A DNA stretch of 64,000 nt, from contig JALMQS010000085.1 of assembly GCA_024734495.1 (NCBI GenBank), forward strand, positions 13,926,048-13,990,047. Reading direction: 5' to 3'. The stretch is from Forficula auricularia (lineage: Eukaryota > Arthropoda > Insecta > Dermaptera > Forficulidae). The position numbers and the translations under genes are program-made. Below, piece by piece: positions 46,195-57,609 of the stretch. Within the stretch, counting starts at the first letter, position 1; each line of letters opens with the position of its first letter. A model generated the notes under the pieces. That model had not been told where the DNA came from, did not search any database, and was given only the letters and a program-made list of their open reading frames with translations.

Positions 46195-46921
46195 TTACTT
46201 CAACAAAATTAAGTGCAACAAATATAAAAATACACTAAAAGGTATAAAATAATTATTATCTTATTTAGTTACAACTAAACGACGAAATATTAACACGAAA
46301 TTACTTTTTAAAGTCGGTGCCAAACAAACTATACCTATAAGCGAGCGTACCCGCCAAACGTACTAAGTAAGATCCGTCGAGTGCGATTCATAAAAGGTAT
46401 ATGTTTGGCACCAACTTCAAAAAGTAATTTCGTGTTAATATTTCGTCGTTTAGTTGTAACTAAATAAGATAATAATTATTTATACCTTTTAGTGTATTTT
46501 TATATTTGTTGCACTTAATTTTTGAAGTCGGTTTTTATTTTTTCTTAAAAATTTTTATTTTTCTCTTTTTAGTGATGTTATTAATAGTGATTATATCATC
46601 AGAACTTGACCAAATTAATATGACACCATCCCTGAAGACACCCGCTTTCGGATAAAAAAAGAACCATCGAAATCGGTTCATAAACAAAAGAGGTTAGGTC
46701 TAAACAAGCCTAAACAAACCTAATAAAAAAGGTCTAATACCTATGAAAAAAAATCGAAAAAAAATGGGACCAATCGGAAGCTAGACTGGACCCAATGCAA
46801 AAAAAATTTTCAAAATCGGTTGACAATTGGCGGAGATATGAGGTAACATAGACACAAAAAAAAAAAAAAAAAAATTCAATCGAATAGAGAACCTCCTCCT
46901 TTTTTGAAGTCGGTTAAAAAT
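46195..46921. mobile_element. AACCGACTTC family, copy 2
   Basis: Palindromic left part (46205-46545) with GACGAAATATTAACACGAAA and its complement; right end CCTCCTCCTTTTTTGAAGTC followed by GGTTAAAAAT. Confidence 0.8.
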
Positions 46922-47150
46922 AAATTGACGAAACGCCTGGCCCATTTAATAAAAGCTCTGTGTCTCTTTGTCAACATTTTTAAAAATGCACTTTTGTCGT
47001 TATTTTAGTGATTTATTTGAGAAAATAAAGAGTTGAATGTACTAAATTGAAAGTTTTTGTGCCGAGAGTAGCAGAATTTTTATATATTGAAGGAGACAAT
47101 AAAAGAGTGTGTCTTCTGCTGGAATTATAAATTTTATTTATTTATAACGA

Positions 47151-47185
47151 GACTATAGTTTCGAGGACTTTGCCCTCTTCATCAG
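47151..47185 (-). ncRNA. Hammerhead-like ribozyme motif (type I order)
   Basis: Minus strand: CTGATGA (47185-47179), one extra A, helix II GAGGGC-AAA-GTCCTC, GAAA (47162-47159), helix III C-TATA-G, then UC at the cleavage position (47152-47151). The flanks can form helix I: GA with TC, a small internal loop, then about six pairs (TTGTAA with TTATAA). All core bases are present. The extra base before helix II is shared with the minimal hammerheads of Penelope-like elements as I recall them. Activity is untested. Confidence 0.65.
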
Positions 47186-47220
47186 TCTATTACAATTGAT
47201 TCACAGGAATTAATTTATGA

Positions 47221-47255
47221 ATGATGAAGAGGGCAAAGCCCTCGAAACTATAGTC
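47221..47255 (+). ncRNA. Hammerhead-like motif, C3 changed to A
   Basis: ATGATGA (47221-47227), A, helix II GAGGGC-AAA-GCCCTC (six perfect pairs), GAAA (47244-47247), C-TATA-G, UC (47254-47255). The first core base is A instead of C, so cleavage would be weak or absent. Confidence 0.55.
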
Positions 47256-47320
47256 TCGTTATAAATAAATAAAATTTATAATTCCAGCAGAAGACACACT
47301 CTTTTATTGTCTCCTTCAGT

Positions 47321-47659
47321 TGAATGTACTTTAGAGTAATTTTTTCTTGATAAACCTGGTAATTATAGGATCAACAAAGACGCAAAAGTATTGTAATAAG
47401 AATGAATCCCCAGGGCATCAATGACATAATTGATGTGGTCCAGCATCTTATACCCACCTAACATGGGCTTATTGCAAAATTTTGATAAAAAAAATCAAGG
47501 AAAACTAATAACTATAGAATATAAGAATCTACAAAACATTATTTTAATTCACAACAAATTATATTGTATTATTACTGTCATTTAGGGATTTTAAGAATAT
47601 AATAAACTTTAAAGAAATTTTGTCAACATTTTTAAAAATGCACTTTTGTCGTTCTTTCT
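47321..47659. other. Unannotated AT-rich stretch
   Basis: No gene or bounded repeat recognised. Confidence 0.4.
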
Positions 47660-48045
47660 CCAGAGATGCAAAATATTAAATTCACTCGATTTTTTTTTTG
47701 TTTATTACTTTTAAAAATGTCTAAAACGTGGAGAAATATTATTTGCAACCATGTTTTTTTCTGTCCGTGTGTTTGTCTATGTCTATGTCTCGAGAATTTT
47801 AATTTTTTTTCCTTATTTAGAATTTGCTGAATCGTGTATAAAAGAATTTTTCCTGTCTGACTTAATTCGGAAGATACCCACGATAGTACAAGAACAAGAA
47901 ATCGTAGATGTATTGACAAATTTTTCTTCACAACTTTCAGTAGGTACAAATAGAAAATAACATAAAAAAATGAATTGTTATTTGGGAAGATATCGAACGC
48001 TGGTAGTAGTTATTCAAGTGAATTTTGGCACAGAGAAGTCATGAC
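47660..48045 (+). repeat. Dispersed repeat, copy b
   Basis: Parallel to 40345-40718 (GAAACGTGGAGAAATATTAT; ATTCAAGTGAATTTTGGCAC) without the SINE that follows copy a. Confidence 0.8.
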
Positions 48046-48144
48046 TAGTTCCTAAACAAGACTGTTAGTTTGTTATCATAGGATAGTAATTTGAGATTGA
48101 GATTTTTTGTAGTTAGCTTGTTCATGATAAGTCACAACCTTTTT

Positions 48145-48845
48145 TTAACCGACTTCAAAAAAGGAGGAGGTTCTCTATTCGACTGATTTTTTTTTGTGTC
48201 TATGTTACCTCATATCTCCGCTAATTGTGAACCTATTTTGAAATTTTTTTGCATTGGGTTCAGTCTAGCTTCTGATTGATCCCATTTTTTTTATTGGTAT
48301 TAGACCTTTTTTGTTAGGTTTGTTCAGGACTAACTTCTTTGTTTATGAACCGATTTCGATGATTCTTTTTTATTGGAAAGGGGATATCTTAGGGATGGAG
48401 TCATATTAATTTGGTCAAGTTCTGATGATAGGATCTCTATTAATAACATGAAAAATAAAAATAATTTTTAAGAAAAAAATAAAACCGACTTCAAAAAATT
48501 AAATGCAACAAATAAAATACACTAAAAGGTATAAAATAATTATTATCTTATTTAGTTACAACTAAACGACGAAATATTAACATGAAATTACTTTTTTAAG
48601 TCGGTGCCAAACATATACCTTTTTATGAATCGCACTCGACGGATCTTAGTTAGTACGTTTGGCGGGTACACTCGCTTATAGGTATAGTTTGTTTGGTATC
48701 GACTTCAAAAAGTAATTTCATCTTAATATTTCGTCGTTTAGTTGTATCTAAATAAGATAATAATTATTTTATACCTTTTAGTGTATTTTATTTGTTGCAT
48801 TTAATTTTTTTGAAGTCGGTTTTATTTTTTTCTTAAAAATTATTT
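48145..48845. mobile_element. AACCGACTTC family, copy 3 (reversed)
   Basis: Begins AACCGACTTCAAAAAAGGAG (48149). The palindromic part lies at 48480-48840 with CTAAACGACGAAATATTAAC. Confidence 0.8.
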
Positions 48846-49649
48846 TATTTAAGTAAGGCCTAATGTCCAAGCAGATTTTGAATTTATATTCTACATAAAA
48901 TAGTAAAAACAATGTTAGACCTAAGTTTTCCTTCATTTTACACAAAAATATAATTAAATTAACATTTTTAAATTTTTTTACTTTATCCAATGCAAAGCAT
49001 GGGTAAAGTATTGTAATCGCTCTCGGGGCAAGCGTGGCTTCAAAGGGTCCTCAGGTAAAGACTACGGAACCCATGGATTCAATTAAAGTCACAAATTGTA
49101 GTATTCATATAGGTTGAATTTTAACACGTGACGGTTTTGTCAAAAATTACATGGGGTCTCGTCGAGAGGCCAAAAAGTGCGATTTTTTCATTTAGTGCGT
49201 GCGTATGGATGGATGTATGTATGTATGGATGGATGTTATCGCTTTTTTGGCCCACGATTTTTTCCACACCGTTGCACCGATTGAAATGAAATTGAAAACC
49301 TACCATTAGTTTAACAAAATGAAGCGCTGATTAGTTTTTGGTACATATCTGCCCACAAACATTAGTACTTTATTTCGGTACTTTTTTATTTTTTCTAAAT
49401 ATTTTGAAAATGACTTAACCAATTTTGATGAAATTTAATATCCTAATTAAGTACCTTGGGGACCACAAAAAAGGTTAAATAAAGTTTTTAGTAAAATTAT
49501 ATTTTAAAGTACTTTACTCTAAAGTAAGATAGTACTTTTAAAAAAAATTTTAAATTTATTCATTTGATCGTTTTAATATAGCTCATTTAACCTAACTTAA
49601 GTAAGAATGGATAGGCTTCTCTCTGTGAAATGCTAAAAATTTGGGAGGA
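48846..49649. other. Unannotated stretch with one shared piece
   Basis: 49225-49330 (GGATGTTATCGCTTTTTTGG, GAAATTGAAAACCTACCATT) recurs at 46125-46200. GGATGGATG-type simple repeats at 49205-49235. No gene. Confidence 0.45.
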
Positions 49650-51205
49650 ATTTTTATGAGTAACCATAGCAACTGCGTTGTTTTCTTATCCGTTACCTTT
49701 GCTGAAGACAGAGAAATCGATTTTAAACCAAAAATAGCGATTGATTCTCATCTAGTACTTGAGGAATAATCATTCTATATTGGATTTTTGACGTTTCGGT
49801 TTTATTAGTAACCATTGTTGAAGACATAGAGAAATCGACTTTAAACCAAAAATAGCGATTGATTCTCATCTAGTACTTGAGGAATAATCATTCTATATTG
49901 GATTTTTGACGTTTCGGTTTTTATTAGTAACCATTGCTGAAGACATAGAGAAATCGATTTTAAACCAAAAATAGCGATTGATTCTCATCTAGTTCTTGAG
50001 GAATAATCATTCTATATTGGATTTTTGACGTTTCGGTTTTTATTAGTAACCATTCCTGAAGACATAGAGAAATCAACTTTAAACCAAAAATAGCGATTGA
50101 TTCTCATCTAGTACTTGAGGAATAATCATTCTATATTGGATTTTTGACGTTTCGGTTTTTATTAGTAACCATTGCTGAAGACATAGAGAAATCGACTTTA
50201 AACCAAAAATAGCGATTGATTCTCATCTAGTACTTGAGGAATAATCATTCTATATTGGATTTTTGACGTTTCGGTTTTTATTAGTAACCATTGCTGAAGA
50301 CATGGAGGAATCGACTTAAAATAAAAAATAGCGATTGATTCTCATCTAATACTTGAGAAATATCCATTCTATATTGGATTTTTGACGTTTCGGTTTTTAT
50401 TAGTAACCATTCACTGAAGACATAGAGAAATCAACTTTAAACCAAAAATAGCGATTGATTCTCATCTAGTACTTGAGGAATAATCATTCTATATTGGATT
50501 TTTGACGTTTCGGTTTTTATTGGTAACCATTGCTGAAGACATAGAGGAATCGACTTAAAATCAAAAATAGCGATTGATTCTCATCTAATACTTGAGGAAT
50601 AACAATTCTACATTAGGTTTTTGACGTTTCGATTATTATTGGTAACCATTGCTGAAGACATGGAGGAATCGACTTAAAATCAAAAATAACGATCGATTCT
50701 TATCTAATACTAGAGGAATAACCTTATTGAATTCCATTTTTGATGTTTTGACTATTAATGGCAACCTCTACTGAAAATGTGGGAGAATCGACTTAAAATC
50801 AAAAAAGACTAAATTCTTTTTTGGTAAACAACTCAAGTTTGAGTTGTTTGCCATAAAAAATTTAGTCTTTTTGATTTTAAGTCGATTCTTCCACGTTTTC
50901 AATAGAGGTTGCCATTAATGGTCAAAACATCAAAAACAATAAGGTTATTCCTCTAGTATTAGATGAGAATCGATCGTTATTTTTGATTTTAAGTCGATTC
51001 ACTCCATGTCTTCAGCAATGGTTACCAATAATAATCGAAACGTCTAATAGTAGAATTGTTATTCCTCAAGTATTAGATGAGAATCGATGGCTATTTTTGA
51101 TTTTAAGTCGATTCCTCTATGTCTTCAGCAATAGTTACAATAATAACCGAAATGTCAAAAATCCAATGTAGAATGGTTATTCCTCGACTCTTAAATGAGA
51201 ATTAT
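49650..51205. repeat. 119-bp tandem array that switches to inverted copies
   Basis: Direct units marked by TTTTTGACGTTTCGG at about 49784, 49904, 50023, 50142, 50261, 50380, 50500 and 50619, with a diverged ninth near 50738 (period 119-120). A hairpin centre lies near 50836 (CAACTCAAGTTTGAGTTG), then about three inverted units to 51205. Divergence rises towards the centre. On the minus strand each unit reads GGTTAC...AACCGAAACGTC, the 3' half of a hammerhead-like core; the CTGANGA box is decayed to CAGCAAT. Confidence 0.9.
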
Positions 51206-52654
51206 TTTTGAATTAATGTCAATATGAACTACAAATTGCAAGTGATATCTGATTAATAATAAAGGAACAAACATATTAATATTTCAAATGAATTTGGATA
51301 AAGTTTAGCAACGATCCGTTGCAGTTTATTTTGAGTTTTTTTCTGTGGCCAATATTACCAGCACAAACTTTAAAAAATGCAGACTTTCCGAAAAAAAAAT
51401 ATATTTGTTTAAAAGGTGAAAAAATGAACCAAAACTTCCATATATGGTGTCAGATATTCCAGAGATATCTTTTTTATTAATTTCAGGCCTTTACCATATA
51501 CTAAAAATAATAAAATATATATATGAAAAAAACAAAGTAGGCGCCCATATATGCACCTTTAACCTTATTAACTATTTCACTTAAGGCGAATTTCAAAGAA
51601 AACAATGTGAGATTTGAATATACCTATATATAAAATACATTTATTAAGACGCAAGATGGTTTGGTTATTTGGCAATTTTATATCACCGAATCTGAGGTAG
51701 AAAGCTGAAACTTAGCATACAGGTGAAGTTTATTAATACTATACTACTAATAATTGTGGCGATTTTTAGTTCATTAGCTACAATTGTTCAGGAACTCTCC
51801 ATAGTATTTTACTCCTGAAATAATCACTAATTATTGGAATATTATTTTAGTTGGTTTACCAAATTATGAATTTTGAAAGTAAATTAATAATATAATCGGT
51901 AAATATAGGTTAATAGAACCACTTCTTTCGACTTTTAGTAAATTTAATTAGATACTTTTGGATTTTTTAATATACCTATTAGGATTTAAATTTATAAGAT
52001 TTCTATAAATAGATGACTGCTCCAATTAATTAATTAGACTAATATATTGTATCTTTTTTAATTTTAAATTAATGTATTTTGAAACTGGTGGTTAGGTTAC
52101 TTTTGAATGATTTTTCGATTTCAAAACACCATTATTAATATTAAAATAAAAATAATTAAAATTTTTTATTAATAAATATCCAGTGTTTTAGTAACTAATT
52201 CCTAAATTGTTATCAGGAAATTGAATTCGGAGATTTTCCTAGCGTATAATATATTATCTTATATATAATTTATCACGTTTTCATAATCTCTATACTAATG
52301 GATCCACGAGGAGACCCTGCGCAGGCTCCTCCGGGTGACAGTCTTTTTATCCACTCGAGAATGAATCATCAAACATGCACTCATATTTTTGTTTTAGATT
52401 TATTTATTTATTTTAACTTATTTTTTTGTTTATAAAAATAACAAATTAAACTTTTCCAAAACTTTGTTTAACGCCCTAGAAAAAAAATAGCATATAAACC
52501 GATATATGGATCAATAATATTTCCATCACTAAAAATATTCCAGTAGAAATTCTCCCATATCTTGAAAGGGTTCCCGAGCTGGCTGGAGCAAGTATTGAAT
52601 GAAAAAAAAACGCTCCTAGAAAGTTTGTTCTTGTGACAAAACATTTGTATTATC
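51206..52654. other. Unannotated AT-rich stretch
   Basis: No gene or bounded repeat recognised. Confidence 0.45.
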
Positions 52655-52662
52655 AATACAAA

Positions 52663-52994
52663 CAGGACCGTCGCGTGGGTTGCAGGCCCCCGGCTCGAGA
52701 TTTTACCCCCCCCCCTAACCTACAGTACTTTTTTATAATGTCAGTCTCGTTTGGGGGCCTTAACAAACGGTTATTGGCGATATTTTTTTCTAGAAAAGTG
52801 AACTTACTACATAAAACAGTATTTTTTGTATCACGATTTTCTACCTTCTAGTTCTTACTATTTGAAATTAGGTACTTCGGAATCAAACAAGTACAAAAAT
52901 TTTATAAGATTCCAAATTTATAACTCTAAAAAAAACTTCAAGTCGCGGCGCCCAGGGCGATCTCCTCAGTCGCCTCGCCCTCGCGACGGCCCTA
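52663..52994. mobile_element. hAT MITE, 332 bp, perfect 8-bp TSD
   Basis: Ends CAGGACCGTCGCG (52663) and CGCGACGGCCCTA (to 52994) are inverted. Direct repeat AATACAAA at 52655-52662 and 52995-53002. No ORF. Confidence 0.9.
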
Positions 52995-53002
52995 AATACA
53001 AA

Positions 53003-53320
53003 TAACATATTATGATTTTTATGCTTAGCTATCGACCTAGTAACCAATGAGCTGGAATTTGGCGCACAAGTTTGTATTAATATTAATACCAAATTTCAAC
53101 TTTTTAGCTCAAAATATATTCGCTGACAAAACAAATTGTTAAATAACTAAAATTTTCAGAAAACTAAATAAATTTTTTTTAACTTTAATTTTTATTAAAC
53201 AGAATTTATTTATTTATTTGAAATTAAATTTTTAAAGAATAGATAAAAATTGAGTGGAGGCAAATGATTTCGTCAATCCAATGTTAAGACCATATACTTA
53301 GTCTATATGTTGTAGTAAAA
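53003..53320. other. Unannotated AT-rich stretch
   Basis: No gene or bounded repeat recognised. Confidence 0.4.
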
Positions 53321-53324
53321 ACCC

Positions 53325-53705
53325 GTTTTTAGTAAGAACGGGTTCTTACTAGTTAAAACACGTTTCACTGAATACTTTTGTGGTAACTAGAATTTACTGA
53401 TGTTGGTTGAGTTTGGTTCAAAGGTCTAGAATCTTCATTCTTGACTTTCCCCCTCTTTTCGTGTATTTATTTTCAAAATAGTTTAAACGAAAATGTCAAA
53501 AATTAGAAGGAAAGTTGTAGAGGATGTAATTTTTGAAATTTTTGTTTAAAAAATTTTGAAAATAAACATCCAAAGTGAGGCGGAAGATCAAAAATGAAGA
53601 TGCTAGAACTTTGAACCAAACTCAACCAACATCAGAGAATTCTAGTTGCCACAAAAGTATTCAGTGAAACGTGTTTTAACTAGTAAGTTCTTATTAAAAA
53701 ACGGA
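53325..53705. repeat. Foldback (about 380 bp)
   Basis: Arms 53325-53500 and 53530-53705: TTAAAACACGTTTCACTGAA against TTCAGTGAAACGTGTTTTAA, and TTGAGTTTGGTTCAAAGG against its complement. Confidence 0.85.
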
Positions 53706-53859
53706 TTTTTTTCTGCAACATATATACTCAGATATACTTGAATTTATTAAACATTTATTATTTATTAAATATTAAAACGAAATTTGAATTTTTTTTTTGA
53801 CATATATAGTATATAGTCGAGCTCATCTCTAACGAGGTCTACTACCTAATCTCATTCTA

Positions 53860-54065
53860 TTTTAGGCAATGAGGCGACAGAAGTCACGCGTGAATCAGTT
53901 GGTTCGTGTGTGTCTGTCTGTCTGTCTCTCCTATCAATGTGATTTAGTTAATCTAAAGCGTGATGATGACGAGGGAAGCCGTTAATTCATTTCTTCGCAG
54001 CTTCTCGAACGGGAGGAGAGCGCAACATGATGAATAACGAGAAATGCGTGCGGGGATTATTTTTG
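53860..54065. other. Low-copy, less AT-rich block
   Basis: No repeat match elsewhere in the window. Contains (GTCT)n at 53921-53936 and GATGATGACGAGGGAAGCCG. No convincing frame. A candidate regulatory block; inference only. Confidence 0.3.
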
Positions 54066-54355
54066 GAAATCCGTATCGGTAGAAAATTGAGAGTTTAATA
54101 GCTATTTCGAGGATTTGTAAAAATAAACTTGAAATGGTAAAAAAGTTCCCCCCGGCCTGTCTGTATTCAGTCGACCGAACAGCTGTTGCAAAAAAATATA
54201 TTGAATAACTTATGAATGAAAAGTAAAAATAAATATACCTACAACTATTCTTAAACTAGAGATTAACGTGACCTAGCTGAGTGGGTTCCAAATTATGCAA
54301 GATTCTTTGACAGTGTCTCGTAGAACTAAATAATACACTTACAACTGTCTACATA
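54066..54355. other. Unannotated stretch
   Basis: No gene or bounded repeat recognised. Confidence 0.35.
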
Positions 54356-54361
54356 ATAAAA

Positions 54362-54501
54362 TCGAGGGGTGAACCGCGATTGGAATTAGGTGTACACGTC
54401 TTTGGAATTATGTGGAATTATTTTGGATAATGCCGTACTTGGATTTGAAAGTGGAAATGGAAGTAGGTGTACACGATATTAGGTCGCGGTTCACCCCTCG
54501 A
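54362..54501. mobile_element. Family H foldback MITE, intact 140-bp copy
   Basis: TCGAGGGGTGAACCGCG at the left and CGCGGTTCACCCCTCGA at the right, a perfect 17-bp inverted end. Flanks ATAAAA (54356-54361, 54502-54507) may be the target duplication. Confidence 0.9.
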
Positions 54502-54510
54502 ATAAAATAG

Positions 54511-55720
54511 TATCTGGAACACCGAGCGATGTTCGGTAATTTTTTCTTTAATTAAAAGCGATATATTAATATTAATTTTAATTTTAAATTCAGGTAATAA
54601 GGTCGATTTTTATTCAAATTCAAAATAAAATTTAATTTATTTTTTGCCAACGTTTACACCCGCTATGGCCATCATCAGGACACAAAGTTTTGAATGTAAT
54701 TGGAATTAAAAATAATATTAATATACAGGAAGGTTCTTTCGTTGACCCTTTTAAATACTGAAGAAGGTTGGATGATCCTTCGAATTATCGGATTTTTAAA
54801 GAGATATTCTAAAAATTATTTTAGAGAAAAAATCTTTAATTAATTAAATTGGCAAATTCTAATATATAATAATATTTGTAATGAATTATTTGTGGGTTTT
54901 AAAATAAAAAAAACCTATTAATTAATAAAAGGAAATTGAATAAAAATGTAATTATAGATTTTTATCGAGACAACCACCTGTGAATAATTATTTCAATCGT
55001 TACCCCTTTTAAATCTTGAAGAAGGACGGATCCTTTGAATTGTCGGATTTTTAAGAGAATCAAATTGATATTTTAATAAATTATTTTATAGAAAATAGAA
55101 AAATACCTTTAATTAAATTCCCAAATCTTAATATATAATTTTAAAAGAGAAAGAATTAAATCAATATTTTTCGGACAAATTCTAAGATTTTAGTAGAAAT
55201 ATTATTAAATTGCGATATCAGAGGGATTCATCCCCACAGGAGTCGAACCTGAGAACTAACACGCTATCCGTGTTCCTGGGGGATTGAATCTCCTCTGATA
55301 TCGCAATTTAATAATATTTCTACTAAAATCTTAGAATTTGTCCGAAAAAGATTGATTTAATTCTTTCTCTTTTTAAAATAAATCTTGGCTAATCTGAACC
55401 CGAGCTGATTTTTTATAAAAATTACCAATTATTTTCAAAAAAACCTGCTCAAAACTTTAATTATACTTAATATATAATAATATTTGTAATGAAATATTAG
55501 TGGGATATAGAATTAAAAAATCAATTAATTATTAAAAGAAAATTGATTAAAAATGTAATTATAAATTCTTATCGAAGCAACCACCTGTGAATAATTATTT
55601 GAATTAACAAAAAACCATCAAAAACAACTTAGCCGAAGATGAGACCGTGACAGATCGAAGTGTCAACACAAAAAACCCTCAACCTGTGAATTTCATCCAA
55701 ACAGTTAGAGCGTTTAATAT
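54511..55720. mobile_element. CACCGAGCGATG element, decayed copy 3
   Basis: Start GTATCTGGAACACCGAGCGA; late part GATGAGACCGTGACAGATCG (55639) and GTGAATTTCATCC. The internal phrase CCACCTGTGAATAATTATTT appears more than once, so it is partly duplicated. A degenerate hammerhead-like block on the minus strand (CTGATGA at 54678-54672, TAAA at 54656-54653) lies near the start. Confidence 0.55.
55150..55372. repeat. Foldback with tRNA-like (B-box) loop
   Basis: Arms share TTTTAGTAGAAATATTATTA, and a left GCGATATCAGAGG is mirrored in the right arm. The loop holds GGTTCGACTCC on the minus strand. Close relative of 11625-11815. Confidence 0.8.
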
Positions 55721-56209
55721 AATAAGAATTATTAATTTTTTAAATATCTCTTTATTGCGTATACAACTTAATATGCACTCGAAACCACACTTGGACGTAC
55801 TGAGCATGCATTTTGAAATTTCTCAGCAGAAATGTCAAGTACACATGTCAGATGCAAGTGCTTTAACGAGAATATTATTAGTGATTAAAAATAATAAAAT
55901 TCCACCAGAAGACATTAATAATTCAAGGAGGCCAAGTGCGAATGGGACTCACATACCTACTTCATTAGTCTATTCATCAATCTTCCAAACTATTTATTTT
56001 AATGCAACCTAAATTGTACTCAGACTAATTTTGTTTCATTAATTCTTAAAGATTTTTAAATCCCACTGTTGCATTATTAAAGTAGGGGATATACTTTAGT
56101 TTTTTTCATTCAAATTAATTATTTTATTGCAATTATTTGTCTCGTTTGCACAAAATACTTAATATTCATCACCCAATAAAGATTATATTAGATATTTATT
56201 AACCAAAGA

Positions 56210-56400
56210 AATGAATTCGACAGCTCGTTTGAATTCTAGAGACTGGAACTCTTTTCTATCCGGTGAAATATAACCTTCAGTTTTTCAAGTCCCACATCCA
56301 CAACTGCCTCCGATTTAATCCCCTGAAATTTCTTTCTATTCTCTTTCTTCATTTCTAGATGAAAAAAAAGATTCAGACTACAGAGGTGGCAAGGTTTTTG
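56210..56400 (+). pseudogene. LINE C-terminal scrap
   Basis: Reads NSRDWNS, then YNLQFFKSHIHNCLRF, the end of a Jockey/CR1-like RT protein, with shifts. Faces the minus-strand fragment that follows. Confidence 0.65.
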
Positions 56401-56455
56401 TTAAGCCATCCTTCATCAATATCATGATTTAAAAAAATCACAAAAGTACTCATAT

Positions 56456-57405
56456 TTTTTTTTTTTTTTTTTTTTAATGCAATTGAATGCAAGGGGTGCA
56501 CCAGTAAAGATGTAGCCCCTATGGATCTCGAAAGACCCTTGCATTACCGAAGAGAAGGAAAGTTGATTAAGTGAGAGGGTGTAGACGTAGGTGTCTATGC
56601 ACCCTGGTTTTGAAGGTTTTGAAGATCATAGGTGCTGGGAAAGATAGAGGCTGGGAGAGAGTTCCAGTTCCTTGAAGTCATGGGGATATATGTATTCGCG
56701 AATAAAGTGGTCCGGCACTTTTCCAATTTGACCGCGAAAGAGTGTTGGGAGTCGGCAAAACGTGTGCTGCGTGCAAAGCATGCTTTGGGGGAATTATTGA
56801 TTTTATCTCATCAGAGCACCTGCCGTGATAGTATCTATAGAAAAGGGAAAGGGCAGAGACATCTCTTCGAGGGAGTCGGTGAGGGTAGAATCGTCAATTA
56901 GCCTGACTGCTCGTTTCTGAATTGCATCAAGGGTACCAAGAGAATATTTTGAGGCTCCTCTCCACAGATGAGAGCCGTATTCGAGACAGGGGCGGATTTG
57001 GGCCTTGTAGATGGTGAGGAGTTGTGGGGGTTTGTAAAATCGCTTGGACATGAATACAGAAGCCAATCTTCCTTGATGCAGATTTCGCCACAGAGGAGAT
57101 GTGTTCATTCCAAGACAGGTCAGATGCGACAGAGACGCCCAACATGGATAGGCTGTCACACATTTTCAGGGTATTCGAATCGAAAGTGAATATCAGGGAA
57201 ATCTCTATTTTCGCGCCTAGAAATTAGACAACATTGAGTCTTATTTGAATCTAAAGTTAACTAAATTTTGAGTGCCCCATTTATTCAGTTTGTCTAGGTC
57301 GAGAGTAATTGAGGAGGCAATATTGATTCGATTATTCGGGAGAGAGGGTTTGCCGTGTAGAGTGCTATCGTTGGCGTAACAATATATTAATATATCATTA
57401 AAAAT
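56456..57405 (-). pseudogene. LINE 3' third (Jockey/CR1-like)
   Basis: Starting at 57405 on the minus strand: YCYANDSTLHG (motif C with YADD changed to YAND), LDLDKLNKWGTQNL, then MLGVSVASDLSWNEHISSVA, a frameshift near 57050, TIYKAQIRPCLEYGSHLWRG and LDAIQKRAVRLIDD. A second decayed stretch follows to the 3' UTR and a poly-A tail (T-run 56457-56477). Truncation at motif C, the lost Asp and the frameshifts make it inactive. Confidence 0.85.
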
Positions 57406-57609
57406 AATAAAATTCAACCAGAAGACATTAATAATTCAAGGAGGCCAAGTGCGAATGAGACTCACATACTCAGACTTCATAGTCTTTTCATCAATCGTGC
57501 AAACTAAATTACACTGCTCTACAAAAATTAAACAAAAATTTGTCACCGTTAACCTAACAATGGATTTCAATAGAGTTTTATAGGCTGATTATAATGCAAT
57601 TTCCCGATT

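Larger units (their letters stand above)
45880..46990. repeat. Outer foldback with two nested elements
   Basis: Arms 45880-45950 (TTATTAAATGGGCCAGGCGT) and 46921-46975 (ACGCCTGGCCCATTTAATAA). The minus-strand left arm reads CTGAGGA (45943-45937) ... AAAACGCC, a hammerhead-like order with GAAA changed to AAAA; the right arm keeps GAAACGCC. Between the arms lie a palindrome (45957-46125) and an AACCGACTTC element (46195-46921). Confidence 0.75.
47085..47320. repeat. Foldback carrying the best hammerhead pair
   Basis: Arms 47085-47190 and 47215-47320 are near-perfect inverted copies (AAGAGTGTGTCTTCTGCTGG, TTATTTATAACGAGAC). Each arm holds one hammerhead-like motif on its outward strand. Confidence 0.9.
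55883..57520. repeat. Direct repeats (about 120 bp) flanking LINE fragments
   Basis: AAAATTCCACCAGAAGACAT, then AATTCAAGGAGGCCAAGTGC and GACTCACATAC, at 55883-56012; the same at 57388-57520. The 1.4 kb between them holds two tail-to-tail LINE fragments. Confidence 0.7.

Noticed and set aside
49650..51205. CRISPR-like regular spacing of repeats
   Set aside because: The whole 119-bp unit is repeated with no unique spacers, and the genome is eukaryotic.
55647..56012. 121-codon plus-strand frame
   Set aside because: Spans the end of a decayed dispersed element and a duplicated segment; no recognisable domain.
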